64,000 nucleotides of DNA, taken from the NCBI GenBank assembly GCA_903828785.1, contig CAIKNP010000010.1, forward strand, positions 1 to 64,000, read 5' to 3'. Position 1 is the stretch's first letter, and each line of letters begins with the position of its first letter. The notes beneath the pieces are model-generated. The model was not told where the DNA came from and searched no databases. It was given only the letters and a program-made list of their open reading frames with translations. This stretch comes from an uncultured Actinomycetes bacterium (GTDB lineage: Bacteria > Actinomycetota > Acidimicrobiia > Acidimicrobiales > RAAP-2). The position numbers and the translations under genes were made by a program. Shown here in pieces: positions 45,193 through 53,379 of this stretch.

Positions 45193-45755
45193 TAGGCCCG
45201 CGTCATGTATTCGCCCGTGCGGGTATCAACCTTGATGACCTCGTCGGGTCCCACGAACAAGGGCACCTGCACCACGTAGCCCGTTTCGAGAGTCGCCGGC
45301 TTGCGGGCGCCCGAAACGCGATCCCCCTGAATACCAGGTTCGGTTTCGCTAATGCGCAGCTCCACCGAAGCCGGCAGTTCAACGCCAATAACCTCACCCT
45401 GGTAGGAGATAATCATGGCCTTACCCGTTTCGATAAGAAAATTCGTGACGTCGCCCAAGTTCTTAGACGAGACCGGGATCTGGTCGTAGGTGTCTTGGTC
45501 CATGAAAATGTAGTCATCGCCATCGCGGTAGAGATACTGCGTGTCCATCTTGTCAATGATGGCTTGCTCCATCTTTTCGCCGGAGTTGTAGGTTCGCTCG
45601 ATAACCGCCCCACTGCGAGCGTTTCGCAACTTGGTGCGAACAAAGGCGCCACCCTTACCGGGCTTGACGTGCTGGAACTCAATAACCGTGAAGAGGCCTT
45701 CGTCGATCTTGAGTGTGATGCCGTTTTTGATATCGGACGTGTTAATGGACGGCAT
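45192..45755 (-). CDS. efp: Elongation factor P
   Basis: Relieves ribosome stalling at polyproline. 187 residues, three beta-barrel domains, with the domain-I loop HVKPGKGGAFVRTKLRN whose lysine (about 34) is modified in some bacteria, and the C-terminal GYVVQVPLFVGPDEVIKVDTRTGEY signature region. The ATG at 45755 gives the usual N-terminus MPSINTSDIKNG; an in-frame upstream extension is not family-like. Ribosome site weak. Confidence 0.97.
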   Translation of the reverse strand: MPSINTSDIKNGITLKIDEGLFTVIEFQHVKPGKGGAFVRTKLRNARSGAVIERTYNSGEKMEQAIIDKMDTQYLYRDGDDYIFMDQDTYDQIPVSSKNLGDVTNFLIETGKAMIISYQGEVIGVELPASVELRISETEPGIQGDRVSGARKPATLETGYVVQVPLFVGPDEVIKVDTRTGEYMTRA

Positions 45756-45792
45756 GTGGCCTAAACCCTTTCGCGTGACGTGCGTCGTCAAT

Positions 45793-45826
45793 TCTAGGCA
45801 CGAGAAACGAAAGTGGTGTACCTAGA
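45793..45826 (-). repeat. Imperfect inverted repeat between aroQ and efp
   Basis: TCTAGGCAC (45793-45801) and GTACCTAGA (45818-45826) are reverse complements at 8 of 9 positions across 16 bases. The outer arm overlaps the aroQ stop. No T-run follows. It may be an operator or the end of the aro transcript before efp. Confidence 0.4.
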
Positions 45827-46259
45827 CCAAAAGAGCGAGGGCCGCGTCCAGGGCCAGGTCGTAGCTGAAGCCCCCGAATCCGGCAATGGAACCTTGCACC
45901 ACCCCTGCCAGGGTGGAAGTGTGGCGAAAGGGCTCCCGGGCGGCCGGGTTGGAAAGATGGACTTCTATCGCCGGGCCCGTAAACATCGCCAGTGCGTCCG
46001 CCAAGGCCCAAGACGAGTGCGTTAGCGCGCCGGCGTTGAAGAGGATTGCCGCGCTGGTGTGACGAGCCTCGTGGATCGCCTCAATCAGGACTCCTTCAAA
46101 GTTCGATTGCACGTGACGCAAGCTAAATCCCTGAGATTCAGCTTTCGCCCGCAGTCGATCGACGTGGTCGTCGAGGGTCGCCGTTCCATAAATTTCTGGA
46201 CTGCGCGTCCCTAACTGGTCGAGATTAGGACCAGAAAGCACCAAGATTTCTTTACTCAC
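45822..46259 (-). CDS. aroQ: 3-dehydroquinate dehydratase, type II
   Basis: Third step of the shikimate pathway. 145 residues, dodecameric family. GPNLDQLGTRSPEIYG holds the catalytic tyrosine (about 24); NAGALTHSSWAL, EVHLSNPAAREPFRH and the C-terminal GFGGFSYDLAL are present. GTG start overlapping the aroB stop. Confidence 0.96.
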   Translation of the reverse strand: MSKEILVLSGPNLDQLGTRSPEIYGTATLDDHVDRLRAKAESQGFSLRHVQSNFEGVLIEAIHEARHTSAAILFNAGALTHSSWALADALAMFTGPAIEVHLSNPAAREPFRHTSTLAGVVQGSIAGFGGFSYDLALDAALALLV

Positions 46260-47311
46260 TCCAGCCCTCCTATGAATTCAGCATAGGTGGCAACCACCTC
46301 GTCGGCCGAGACATCCGCGACGGTGGAGAAGCCCTGGACCCCAGGTAGAACGAAGGTGAGATTATGGTGCGCCTTTTTATCCCTCGCCATGACGGCCAGC
46401 ACGTCGGTAATCTCAAAAGCCCAAGGCAATCGCGAGGGCAGACCGAAGAAAGCAACGACCTCATCGGTGGCGGCGACCTCGGTGGCGTCAATCCGCCCGA
46501 GTCGGTGCGCGAGACGAGCTTCAAAACGTAGGCCCAGCGCGACGGCCTCGCCGTGGCGCAGGGCGTCCGGATCACGCGACAGAGTAAGTAATTCGACGGC
46601 GTGCGCGAAGGTGTGGCCGTAATTCAGAAGTGCTCGCCGGCCGCTGGTCTCAAATTCGTCTTCGGCCACCACGCGCGCCTTGAGGGCCACCGCCATCGTC
46701 ACGAATTCTTCGAGCGTGGTAGTGGCTAAGTCGGAAACCGAGCGACCCTCGAGGAGCCAGCACTTCGCCACCTCCCCCATGCCGGCGATGCGCTCACGCG
46801 TCGAGAGGGTGTCGAGGGTGTCGAGGTCGCACCAGACGCCGCGCGGCTGATGAAAGGCCCCGACGAGGTTTTTACCTCCCACCAAATCAACGGCCGTTTT
46901 ACCGCCTATCGCGGCGTCAACCTGACCGGCCACGGAAGTGGCCACGTGAACAACGGCAATGCCGCGTAAATAAACGGCGGCGACGAAACCCGCCAAGTCG
47001 GTGGTAGCGCCCCCGCCAACCCCGACAATCACGTCGTGGCGAGACACGCCGAGGGCTGTCAATTCGTCGCAGAGTCGCTCTACGGTGGCCAAATTCTTAC
47101 CTGACTCACCCTCGGGCGCCTCGATAACGTGTGTCGGTAGTGCAAGAGCAAAGTCAAACCACGGCTGGGCGCGAAGCATTGGCGTCGTAATGATTACCGC
47201 CAACTTGGCCCGTGGCACCAAACTGCTCACTCGCTCAGCCAAGCTTGAGCGAACGCCGCGGCCGACGTGCACCTCGTAGGGATTATCTTGCAGATCGACC
47301 CGGATACTCAC
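46256..47311 (-). CDS. aroB: 3-dehydroquinate synthase
   Basis: NAD-dependent cyclisation of DAHP, second step of the shikimate pathway. 351 residues. GVGGGATTDLAGFVAAVYLRG and the metal site blocks GGKTAVD, GKNLVGAFHQPRGV and LNYGHTFAHAVE are intact. Four-base overlaps with aroK and aroQ mark a coupled operon. Confidence 0.98.
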   Translation of the reverse strand: MSIRVDLQDNPYEVHVGRGVRSSLAERVSSLVPRAKLAVIITTPMLRAQPWFDFALALPTHVIEAPEGESGKNLATVERLCDELTALGVSRHDVIVGVGGGATTDLAGFVAAVYLRGIAVVHVATSVAGQVDAAIGGKTAVDLVGGKNLVGAFHQPRGVWCDLDTLDTLSTRERIAGMGEVAKCWLLEGRSVSDLATTTLEEFVTMAVALKARVVAEDEFETSGRRALLNYGHTFAHAVELLTLSRDPDALRHGEAVALGLRFEARLAHRLGRIDATEVAATDEVVAFFGLPSRLPWAFEITDVLAVMARDKKAHHNLTFVLPGVQGFSTVADVSADEVVATYAEFIGGLE

Positions 47312-47808
47312 GCTCGCAAGGCTCCCAGTAATCCCATGACCTCGTCAATCAGTTCTTCAATGGAACGATTCGCATCAATCTTCCAACGCGACACCTCTCG
47401 ATATAGTGGCGCCCGGTCGGTTCGCAAGCGGGCCAGCACTTCACCCGGATCAGTACCGAGGAGGGGCCGATCCCCCTCGCCTAGTCGCGGCAAAATAACC
47501 TCGTCGCTGGCGTCGATCCAGCACGTGGGCTGCGAGCGAAGGAGCACCCGGGCTTGCGGCGTCGTAACGACCCCACCACCAGTGGCGACGACCGCCTCCA
47601 GGGTGAGGAGTGACTCGAGGACGGCGAGTTCGCGACGGCGAAAAGCACCTTCACCCTCGCTGCGTAGCGATTCCTGCACGCTTAGTCCCTGTTGTTCGCT
47701 AAAGGCCTGGTCCGCGTCGACGAAGGGCAGGTGTAATCGCTGGGCGAGGGCGGCACCCAAGGTCGATTTGCCAACCCCGGGCAGACCAACGAAGACGACG
47801 CGTGCCAC
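47308..47808 (-). CDS. aroK: Shikimate kinase
   Basis: ATP-dependent phosphorylation of shikimate. 166 residues with P-loop GLPGVGKSTLG (8-18), shikimate-binding DADQAF and RRRELAVL, and VVATGGGVV. Lies between aroC and aroB. Confidence 0.97.
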   Translation of the reverse strand: MARVVFVGLPGVGKSTLGAALAQRLHLPFVDADQAFSEQQGLSVQESLRSEGEGAFRRRELAVLESLLTLEAVVATGGGVVTTPQARVLLRSQPTCWIDASDEVILPRLGEGDRPLLGTDPGEVLARLRTDRAPLYREVSRWKIDANRSIEELIDEVMGLLGALRA

Positions 47809-47810
47809 GG

Positions 47811-49001
47811 CTAGTGCGGACGAGCGGCCGACGCGGTCGAGCCGATATTGGCGAGGTAGCTGTCGTGGTTGCGCACGAACTCTTCGACGGAATCACCACC
47901 GAACTTGCGCATGGCTTCATTCGCCAGGACGATGGACAGCATGGCCTCGGCCACCACACCCAGAGCGGGCACTGCGGTCACGTCGGTGCGCTCCTTGAAG
48001 CTCACCGTCGACTCCCCCGTGGCGACGTCGACCGTTTCCAGCACTGGACGATTCAGCGTCGAGAGGGGCTTCATGGCGACCTTGGCGATCACTGGTGAAC
48101 CCGACGTCATGCCACCCTCGAGACCACCGGCGTGATCACTTCGCCGAATGAATCCACCACCTCGGGCGAAGTCGCCGTCGAGGGCAATGGCGTCGTGGGC
48201 CACCGAACCACGCTGGGAGGCTTGGGCGATGCCGTCGCCAATTTCCACGGCCTTGACGGCCTGGATGCTCATCAGGGCTCCAGCGATAAGACCATCGAGT
48301 TTGCGATCCCAGTGCACGTGACTCCCTAGTCCCACGGGCACGCCGTAGGCGACAACCTCAACAATGCCCCCCAGCGAGTCGCCTTCCTTGGCGGCCGCCT
48401 TGATTTCGTCAATCATGGCCAGCGCCGTCGCCTGGTCGTAGCAACGCACTTCGCTTTCATCCACCTGATCGAGATCATCGGGTCCGGGGCGTCGGTCGGG
48501 GGGCGACGCAACGGTGCCGATACGCACGACGTGGGACACGACCTGCACTCCGATGTGGGCGAGGAGCGCTCGAGCCAGGGCGCCGACCACCACGCGGGCG
48601 GCCGTTTCTCGCGCGCTGGCGCGTTCGAGCACGTCACGGGCGTCATCGAAGGCGTACTTTTGCATACCCACTAGGTCGGCGTGACCGGGACGAGGCGTCG
48701 TCAACTTGTCACTCGGTGTTCCGGGGGCGGCAGACATTTCCACCTCCCACTTGGGCCACTCGGAGTTGAGCACTTCGATGGAAACTGGTGAACCAAGGGT
48801 GCGTCCATGGCGAATACCACCAGTCAGGCGTAAAACGTCTCGTTCAAAACGCATACGTGGTCCGCGACCGTATCCCAAGCGACGGCGAGCCAGCTGGTCG
48901 CTGATGGCCTCTTCAGTAATGGGCAAGCCCGAGGGAAGGCCCTCGACAATGACGGTCAGTGAAGGTCCGTGGCTTTCGCCCGCGGTGAGGAATCGCAACA
49001 T
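47811..49001 (-). CDS. aroC: Chorismate synthase
   Basis: Last shikimate-pathway step, EPSP to chorismate with reduced FMN. 396 residues. The three signatures are GESHGPSLTVIVEGLPSG, RASARETAARVVVGALA and RSDHAGGLEGGMTSG. First gene of the aro operon; chorismate also feeds the menaquinone genes at 54114-59414. The ATG at 49001 lies six bases after a TAGAAT box. Confidence 0.98.
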   Translation of the reverse strand: MLRFLTAGESHGPSLTVIVEGLPSGLPITEEAISDQLARRRLGYGRGPRMRFERDVLRLTGGIRHGRTLGSPVSIEVLNSEWPKWEVEMSAAPGTPSDKLTTPRPGHADLVGMQKYAFDDARDVLERASARETAARVVVGALARALLAHIGVQVVSHVVRIGTVASPPDRRPGPDDLDQVDESEVRCYDQATALAMIDEIKAAAKEGDSLGGIVEVVAYGVPVGLGSHVHWDRKLDGLIAGALMSIQAVKAVEIGDGIAQASQRGSVAHDAIALDGDFARGGGFIRRSDHAGGLEGGMTSGSPVIAKVAMKPLSTLNRPVLETVDVATGESTVSFKERTDVTAVPALGVVAEAMLSIVLANEAMRKFGGDSVEEFVRNHDSYLANIGSTASAARPH

Positions 49002-49007
49002 CCACCC

Positions 49008-49013
49008 ATTCTA
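49008..49013 (-). promoter_or_regulatory. -10 box of aroC (leaderless)
   Basis: TAGAAT on the minus strand, 6 bases, then the aroC ATG at 49001; no ribosome site. It sits in the 35-base gap after nfuA. Confidence 0.55.
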
Positions 49014-49036
49014 GGTGCGAAGCAGAAATAGGGACT

Positions 49037-49687
49037 CTAGGTGGCGTCCGCGTAAAAGGGATTTTCGCCCGAGGCGTGATCGGTGACGTCGCGAACATCG
49101 GTCAGTTCGGGAAGGGCCGCTCGCAACGCGGTCTCAATGCCCTGGGTCAAGGTAAGTCGACTCATGGCGCAACCTTGGCATCCACCCGACATCTTGATGT
49201 AGGCCACCTTGGTGCCGTCGTCCAGTGCCACGAGGTCGGCTCGACCTCCGTGCGAGGCGATTGAAGGATTAACCTGCTCGTCCAATACCGCGACCGCGCG
49301 TCGAGCCAACTCACTCTCAATGCCCATCGCCAATATCTCTGCGGGCACACCAGGATTCATCTCCTGCGGCGTTGGGTGGTTGGGATTAACGAGGACGAGT
49401 CCGCCGCCACCTTCGGTGGCGAATTCGAGACGCGAGCCCTGCAGGCGACTAATGGAAGCGGCGGGTATCACGATGGCGAGGTCGCCATCGTGCCCGACGG
49501 CCGAACCCTCCGGCGCATCCTTGACTTCCGAAAAGTACAAGTCGTAGGCGTAGCCATTGCCTTGGGTGCCGGTGACCTCCACGTAGAGTCCGAGACCCTC
49601 GTTGGGCTGCTCGCCCGCAATGGCGTCGAGCACAACGTTGCGGGCTTCGTCGGTAAGGGTCAGGACTTCAAAGGTTGCATTCGTCAT
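49037..49687 (-). CDS. nfuA: Fe-S cluster carrier NfuA-like
   Basis: Carries and delivers 4Fe-4S clusters. 216 residues: an N-terminal A-type (HesB-like) domain to about 108 without its cysteines, as is normal for NfuA, and a C-terminal NifU-like domain with Cys170-x2-Cys173 in MSGGCQGCAMS. The two are joined by a short proline-containing linker. Preceded by the clearest leaderless promoter of the window. No suf or isc genes are nearby. Confidence 0.94.
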   Translation of the reverse strand: MTNATFEVLTLTDEARNVVLDAIAGEQPNEGLGLYVEVTGTQGNGYAYDLYFSEVKDAPEGSAVGHDGDLAIVIPAASISRLQGSRLEFATEGGGGLVLVNPNHPTPQEMNPGVPAEILAMGIESELARRAVAVLDEQVNPSIASHGGRADLVALDDGTKVAYIKMSGGCQGCAMSRLTLTQGIETALRAALPELTDVRDVTDHASGENPFYADAT

Positions 49688-49693
49688 GGCGCC

Positions 49694-49722
49694 AGTCTAA
49701 AGGTGTGTGGGGTCCTTGCCAA
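49694..49722 (-). promoter_or_regulatory. nfuA promoter (leaderless, full -35/-10)
   Basis: TTGGCA (49717-49722), a 17-bp spacer, TAGACT (49694-49699), 6 bases, then the ATG at 49687. This is close to the sigma-A-type consensus in actinobacteria and places the transcription start at or next to the A of ATG. Confidence 0.7.
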
Positions 49723-49726
49723 CTAC

Positions 49727-49732
49727 TAAGTT
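49727..49732 (+). promoter_or_regulatory. -10 box of the cysteine-cluster gene (leaderless)
   Basis: TAAGTT, 7 bases, then the ATG at 49740. It is divergent from and close to the nfuA promoter, so the two share a 52-base intergenic region. Confidence 0.45.
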
Positions 49733-49739
49733 TTAAGCC

Positions 49740-50471
49740 ATGTCTGCTGCCCCTTCTTCCACCCACGAGTGGATGACCTTCTTTGACCCCCACGAGGAGT
49801 TCACCTGGATGGTGGACATAACCTTTTTGCTCTCGAACTGGAATTGCATCTTCGGCAACGGGTGTCAGGGAGTTCTCACCGGCCCCTCACCGGAACTCGA
49901 ACAGGGCTGCTGCAGTTACGGGGCTCACTTCGCCGACGGGGAGGACCGACAGCGCGTCGAACTCGCCGCCACCCGTTTGGGTGCTGATCAGTGGCAATTC
50001 AAGTCCAAGGGCAAAAACGGCACTACCCGAGTGAAGAAGAATGGTGAGGCGGTCACCAAACTCGTGCAAAACGCCTGCATCTTTCTGAATCGCCCCGACT
50101 TTCACCGCGGAGCCGGCTGCGCTCTGCACGTCTTGGCGCTCGACACTGGGGAAAGTTTCATCCCCCTAAAGCCCGAAGTCTGCTGGCAGGTACCACTGCG
50201 CAAGGAACCCCTCGCCCTCGAAAGTGGTGACGTGGTCGTGCGCATTGGTCAGTGGGACCGCAGCGACTGGGGCGCCGGTGGTGCGGAGTTTCACTGGTGG
50301 TGCACCCAAGACCCCGGGGCCTTCACCTCTTCGTCACGCGTCGTTGAAACGATGCAAGAAGAACTGGTCGCCCTGATGAATCCTTGGGCGTACGAACAGG
50401 TGTTGCGCTACTGCAACGAACGCAGTGCACAAGGTACCGCAGTTGCGCACCCCGTCGTGCGGCGCCGCTAA
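49740..50471 (+). CDS. Cysteine-cluster protein, possibly YkgJ/DUF3109-related
   Basis: 243 residues, soluble. It has seven cysteines in a spaced pattern: Cys36 and Cys42 (NWNCIFGNGCQG), Cys57-Cys58 (GCCSYGAHF), Cys113, Cys127 and Cys148, with several nearby histidines. This layout resembles YkgJ-type putative metal-binding proteins, though I cannot be sure of the family. Divergent from nfuA, an Fe-S carrier, which makes a metal or Fe-S role reasonable as a guess. Function unknown. Confidence 0.82.
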   Translation: MSAAPSSTHEWMTFFDPHEEFTWMVDITFLLSNWNCIFGNGCQGVLTGPSPELEQGCCSYGAHFADGEDRQRVELAATRLGADQWQFKSKGKNGTTRVKKNGEAVTKLVQNACIFLNRPDFHRGAGCALHVLALDTGESFIPLKPEVCWQVPLRKEPLALESGDVVVRIGQWDRSDWGAGGAEFHWWCTQDPGAFTSSSRVVETMQEELVALMNPWAYEQVLRYCNERSAQGTAVAHPVVRRR

Positions 50472-50681
50472 CTAGTCGTTCTTGAGCGGGTCTTCTTCGG
50501 CGAACACCGGACGAGGAAGCGATCCGAGGATTTCGTCGTAGCGGTCTTCCTCAACGAGGCACCACTCGGCGTGAATATCCTCGGGGGCGGCTCCGCATTC
50601 CACGCAGGTCGTCGCTCGGGGACCGGTGGAGTGCTTCAATTCACGGGCTTCAACGAAACGACGGTGGCGACCTTTTTTCAC
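50472..50681 (-). CDS. Small zinc-ribbon-like protein, unknown function
   Basis: 69 residues. A very basic start (KKGRHRRFVEARELKHS) is followed by Cys26-x2-Cys29, His37 and Cys41 in CVECGAAPEDIHAEWC, a plausible zinc site, and an acidic tail. An excellent AGGAG site lies 5 bases before the GTG at 50681, supporting a real gene. Its stop abuts the stop of the convergent neighbour. I do not know a function; nucleic-acid binding is a guess from the basic arm. Confidence 0.75.
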   Translation of the reverse strand: MKKGRHRRFVEARELKHSTGPRATTCVECGAAPEDIHAEWCLVEEDRYDEILGSLPRPVFAEEDPLKND

Positions 50682-50781
50682 GTGAACTCCTGACTAACCG
50701 CAGGCCGACGACGGCGGCGGTTACGACCCAGTTTTCCCAAGTCAGTTTCCTAGTGTACCAACTTTCCTGCGCCAAGCGCCC

Positions 50782-50787
50782 TACGCT
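50782..50787 (+). promoter_or_regulatory. -10 box deciding the GTG at 50794 (leaderless)
   Basis: TACGCT is followed by GGCGTG and then GTG at 50794. A tandem GTG at 50791 is only 3 bases from the box, so the second GTG fits the 6-base rule better. The rest of the gap at 50682-50781 shows nothing recognisable. Confidence 0.5.
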
Positions 50788-50793
50788 GGCGTG

Positions 50794-51021
50794 GTGACCG
50801 CAACCTTTGATCCCAACGACATGATCCTGCGCTTCCGCGAACGCGCCGACGCGGTGCGAAGGCGCGGCGTGCCGCCCGTCGAAGGTCCCGAGCGACAGCG
50901 CTTCATTGAGGCCTCTCGCTTGGACTTCCAGGACTACGCCATGTTGGGTGACGCGGTGGCCACCCTCGAGGACGGGATCTTGCGCCTCGAAATTGATTTG
51001 CGCCCGCCAAAGCAGGACTAG
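50794..51021 (+). CDS. Small conserved-looking protein, unknown function
   Basis: 75 residues, soluble and charged: FDPNDMILRFRERADAVRRR, then ERQRFIEASRLDFQDYAMLGDA and an acidic strand-like end LEDGILRLEIDLRP. No family recognised. Supported by a leaderless-type promoter, codon use like the neighbours and a stop that exactly overlaps the stop of the convergent lipoprotein gene (CTAG). Confidence 0.7.
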   Translation: MTATFDPNDMILRFRERADAVRRRGVPPVEGPERQRFIEASRLDFQDYAMLGDAVATLEDGILRLEIDLRPPKQD

Positions 51022-51449
51022 TTCGTTACCACTGATGCCCGGACCAGCCCTTCGGCCAGTCCTCCCACGCCACGAATGAGGTAGTTCACGGCGGCGGCGC
51101 GTGTAGTGCGAGAGGCGGCGGCGTGATAGCAAAGACTCGCCCCGTCGCCCAGCGCGTTGTAGGCCTGCGCCAAGGTGGCATTTAGCTGGGCGTCGGGCGT
51201 GGGCAGAGCGGCGTTAGCGGCCTCCGTATCGAAATCCAGCACCCCACAGACGGTGTGCAAGCTGGCCGCCGACGTCGTCGGGTTGCGCAGCGCTTTGGCG
51301 GCGTGGGCGGCGTCGAGACGCAGTGCGCTGGTGTTCACGCTGAAGGAACTTTGCGTCATCCACTTCGTCAGGGCCGAACCAAGCGTCTGCGTAGCGCAAC
51401 TGGCCAGGAGGACCGCGGCGAAGGCCAGTACGATGCTGCGTCGAATCAC
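51018..51449 (-). CDS. Putative lipoprotein, unknown function
   Basis: 143 residues with a lipoprotein signal: basic MIRR, a hydrophobic stretch and the lipobox LASC with Cys18. The mature part is helical and alanine-rich with two further cysteines (about 68 and 106) that could pair. The GTG start overlaps the tyrS stop by 4 bases. I do not recognise a family. Confidence 0.75.
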   Translation of the reverse strand: MIRRSIVLAFAAVLLASCATQTLGSALTKWMTQSSFSVNTSALRLDAAHAAKALRNPTTSAASLHTVCGVLDFDTEAANAALPTPDAQLNATLAQAYNALGDGASLCYHAAASRTTRAAAVNYLIRGVGGLAEGLVRASVVTN

Positions 51450-52729
51450 ACCGCTACCACGAGGTGCAATTCGCGCTTGCCGCGCCGCACGACCAAATAC
51501 TTGCCGTGCAGAGCTCGTGACAGATCGACCGGGAGGTCCAAGGTGACGCGAAGATTGTTGACGTAGACGCCGCCCTGTTCGACGAAGCGTCGGGCCTCCC
51601 CCTTGGACTTGGCCAATTGACAGCGCACGAGCAGCTCGGCTGCGTCCACACCCGCCAGGAGTTCACTACGCGACCAGCTCGACGAGGGTGCGTCTTCCAT
51701 CACCGTTAGCAACATGGCCTCATCGAGGTCGGCAATCGATTCAGAAAATAAGGCCTCCCCGGCCCGTTCGGCGGCCAGGGCAGCCTCGTCACCGTGCACG
51801 AGGACCACGACGGCGTTCGCAAGGGCCCGTTGGGCCATGCGCTCCTGGGGTGCCTTACGAGTGGCGTCGTCCAGATCACGAATGGTCTCGTGGTCGAGAA
51901 AGGTGAAGAAGCGCAACAGGGTCGGGACGGTTTGGTCGTCCGCGTTCAGCAGGAACTGGTGCAGGGCGAAGGGTGAGGTCATCGTCGCGTCCAGCCACAC
52001 CTTCTGATTCCCTCCTTCGGACTTACCAAACTTCTGACCGTCGGCCCGCAGCAGCAGAGGTGAGGTCAGCCCCGCCGCCGAAGACCCCGTTACCTTGCGT
52101 ATCAACTCGGTGCCCATGGTGATGTTGCCCCACTGGTCCGAACCCCCGAGTTGCAAGGTGCAGCCGTGGTCAATGTTGAGGCGCAAGAAGTCGTAGGCCT
52201 GCAGGAGCATATAGGAGAATTCGGTGAAGGAGAGGCCCACGTCGTCTCGATCAAGTCGACTCTTGACGGAGTCCTTAGCAATCATCTGATTCACGGTGAA
52301 GTGCTTGCCAACGTCGCGCAGGAAGTCCGTCAGGGGCACGGTCGTCAACCAGTTGGCGTTGTTAAGAAGCAGGGCTTGGGAGGCACCGGCGCTGGGTGAG
52401 AAATCCAAGAAACGAGTCAGTTGTTCGCGAATACCGGCGACGTTGGCTTCCAGCTGTTCGGGCGTGAGGAGCGGTCGTTCGACCGCCTTAAAACTGGGGT
52501 CACCAATCAGGCCCGTGCCACCGCCCGCGAGGGCAATTGGGCGATTGCCCGCTAACTGCAGACGTCGAAGATTGCACAATTGGAGCAAGGACCCAAGGTG
52601 CAGGGAGCTGGCGGTCGGATCGAAACCGATGTACGCACTGACGCCGCCGGCACTGAGTCGGTCGAGGACCCCTTCGTCGGTGGCCTGGTGAACCAGTCCG
52701 CGAAATTCCCAGTCGGCGCGCAATGTCAT
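51446..52729 (-). CDS. tyrS: Tyrosyl-tRNA synthetase
   Basis: Charges tRNA-Tyr; class I enzyme. 427 residues. The HIGH-type motif is SLHLGSL (about 42-48), the KMSKS-type motif KFGKSEGG (about 228-235), and a C-terminal S4 RNA-binding domain starts near 360 (KGEARRFVEQGGVYVNNLRV). The ATG at 52729 is preferred to an in-frame TTG two codons earlier because TAGACT lies exactly six bases upstream. Confidence 0.97.
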   Translation of the reverse strand: MTLRADWEFRGLVHQATDEGVLDRLSAGGVSAYIGFDPTASSLHLGSLLQLCNLRRLQLAGNRPIALAGGGTGLIGDPSFKAVERPLLTPEQLEANVAGIREQLTRFLDFSPSAGASQALLLNNANWLTTVPLTDFLRDVGKHFTVNQMIAKDSVKSRLDRDDVGLSFTEFSYMLLQAYDFLRLNIDHGCTLQLGGSDQWGNITMGTELIRKVTGSSAAGLTSPLLLRADGQKFGKSEGGNQKVWLDATMTSPFALHQFLLNADDQTVPTLLRFFTFLDHETIRDLDDATRKAPQERMAQRALANAVVVLVHGDEAALAAERAGEALFSESIADLDEAMLLTVMEDAPSSSWSRSELLAGVDAAELLVRCQLAKSKGEARRFVEQGGVYVNNLRVTLDLPVDLSRALHGKYLVVRRGKRELHLVVAV

Positions 52730-52735
52730 AGCCAA

Positions 52736-52741
52736 AGTCTA
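52736..52741 (-). promoter_or_regulatory. -10 box of tyrS (leaderless)
   Basis: TAGACT on the minus strand, 6 bases, ATG at 52729. A -35-like TTAACG is 19 bp upstream. No T-box leader is present: the promoter leaves no room for one. Confidence 0.6.
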
Positions 52742-52808
52742 GAAGCCGTCGACCCCCTCCCGTTAAAGGGCGAGCGACGAACCTACTCCGCAGCGAGAAC
52801 CAGACCGG

Positions 52809-53294
52809 TCAACGCTCAAAGGCCTCGAAGGCCCACAGGTCCAAGTCGTCAAGATTTATTGCTGGGTATCCGCGTAGTTCAAGGGCGTCGACCAACTGTG
52901 CTCGATGCTCTGTGGCGTGATGAACTGATTGGGCAATGAGCGTTGAGAGCAAATTTCTCGTCGCCACCTCACCCTCAACAATGGACAACATTTCGTCGTC
53001 ACGCGCACTTTGTTCTAGAAGAGTGGCGTCGAAGATGAGTAATTGGGCGGCGAGTACCGCCACGTCGCCCATCTCTTTGGGATACACCTGCTTGAAGCCG
53101 TGGTGCTGTCCGGTGATGCAGTAGCCGTACCATTCCGCCCCATCAACAATGTGGTGCAAAATTTTCGCCACCGTGAACTCCGGGTTCGTCAGGTAACTCT
53201 CCAGTGCCTCCAGCGGCAGGGTCTGCACGATTTCGAACACTCGTTGATTCGCCCACGACATGTGTCGTAATTGTCGAGATGAGTCGATAGCCAT
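52809..53294 (-). CDS. DinB-like four-helix protein
   Basis: 161 residues resembling DinB/mycothiol-dependent transferase-like proteins: His47-His48 in KILHHIVDGAEW and His125-His126/His130 in QSVHHATEHRAQL form the usual three-histidine metal site. Members include thiol-dependent hydrolases; the substrate is unknown. Leaderless-type start with the -10 inside an inverted repeat. Confidence 0.85.
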   Translation of the reverse strand: MAIDSSRQLRHMSWANQRVFEIVQTLPLEALESYLTNPEFTVAKILHHIVDGAEWYGYCITGQHHGFKQVYPKEMGDVAVLAAQLLIFDATLLEQSARDDEMLSIVEGEVATRNLLSTLIAQSVHHATEHRAQLVDALELRGYPAINLDDLDLWAFEAFER

Positions 53295-53299
53295 GAAGC

Positions 53300-53315
53300 C
53301 ACATTACCCAATGTG
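53300..53315 (-). promoter_or_regulatory. -10 box of the DinB-like gene inside an inverted repeat
   Basis: CACATT-ACCC-AATGTG is a perfect 6-bp inverted repeat. On the minus strand its distal arm forms the -10 box TAATGT (53301-53306), 6 bases before the ATG at 53294. A protein binding this repeat would block the promoter. The remaining gap to ccdA (53316-53379) shows no clear terminator. Confidence 0.5.
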
Positions 53316-53379
53316 CGAGATGATTTTTTGCCCGGCCTCAGCCAGCAATGCCAAGCCCTGGCGCCCACTTTTGGCGGGG

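Noticed and set aside
49037..49687. nfuA N-terminal domain as damaged because it lacks the A-type cysteines
   Set aside because: A cysteine-free A-type domain is normal for NfuA; the working C-terminal CxxC is intact.
53300..53328. Plus-strand terminator: hairpin CACATT/AATGTG followed by a T6 run
   Set aside because: No plus-strand gene lies upstream, and the T6 run starts 8 bases after the stem; the repeat fits a minus-strand promoter better.
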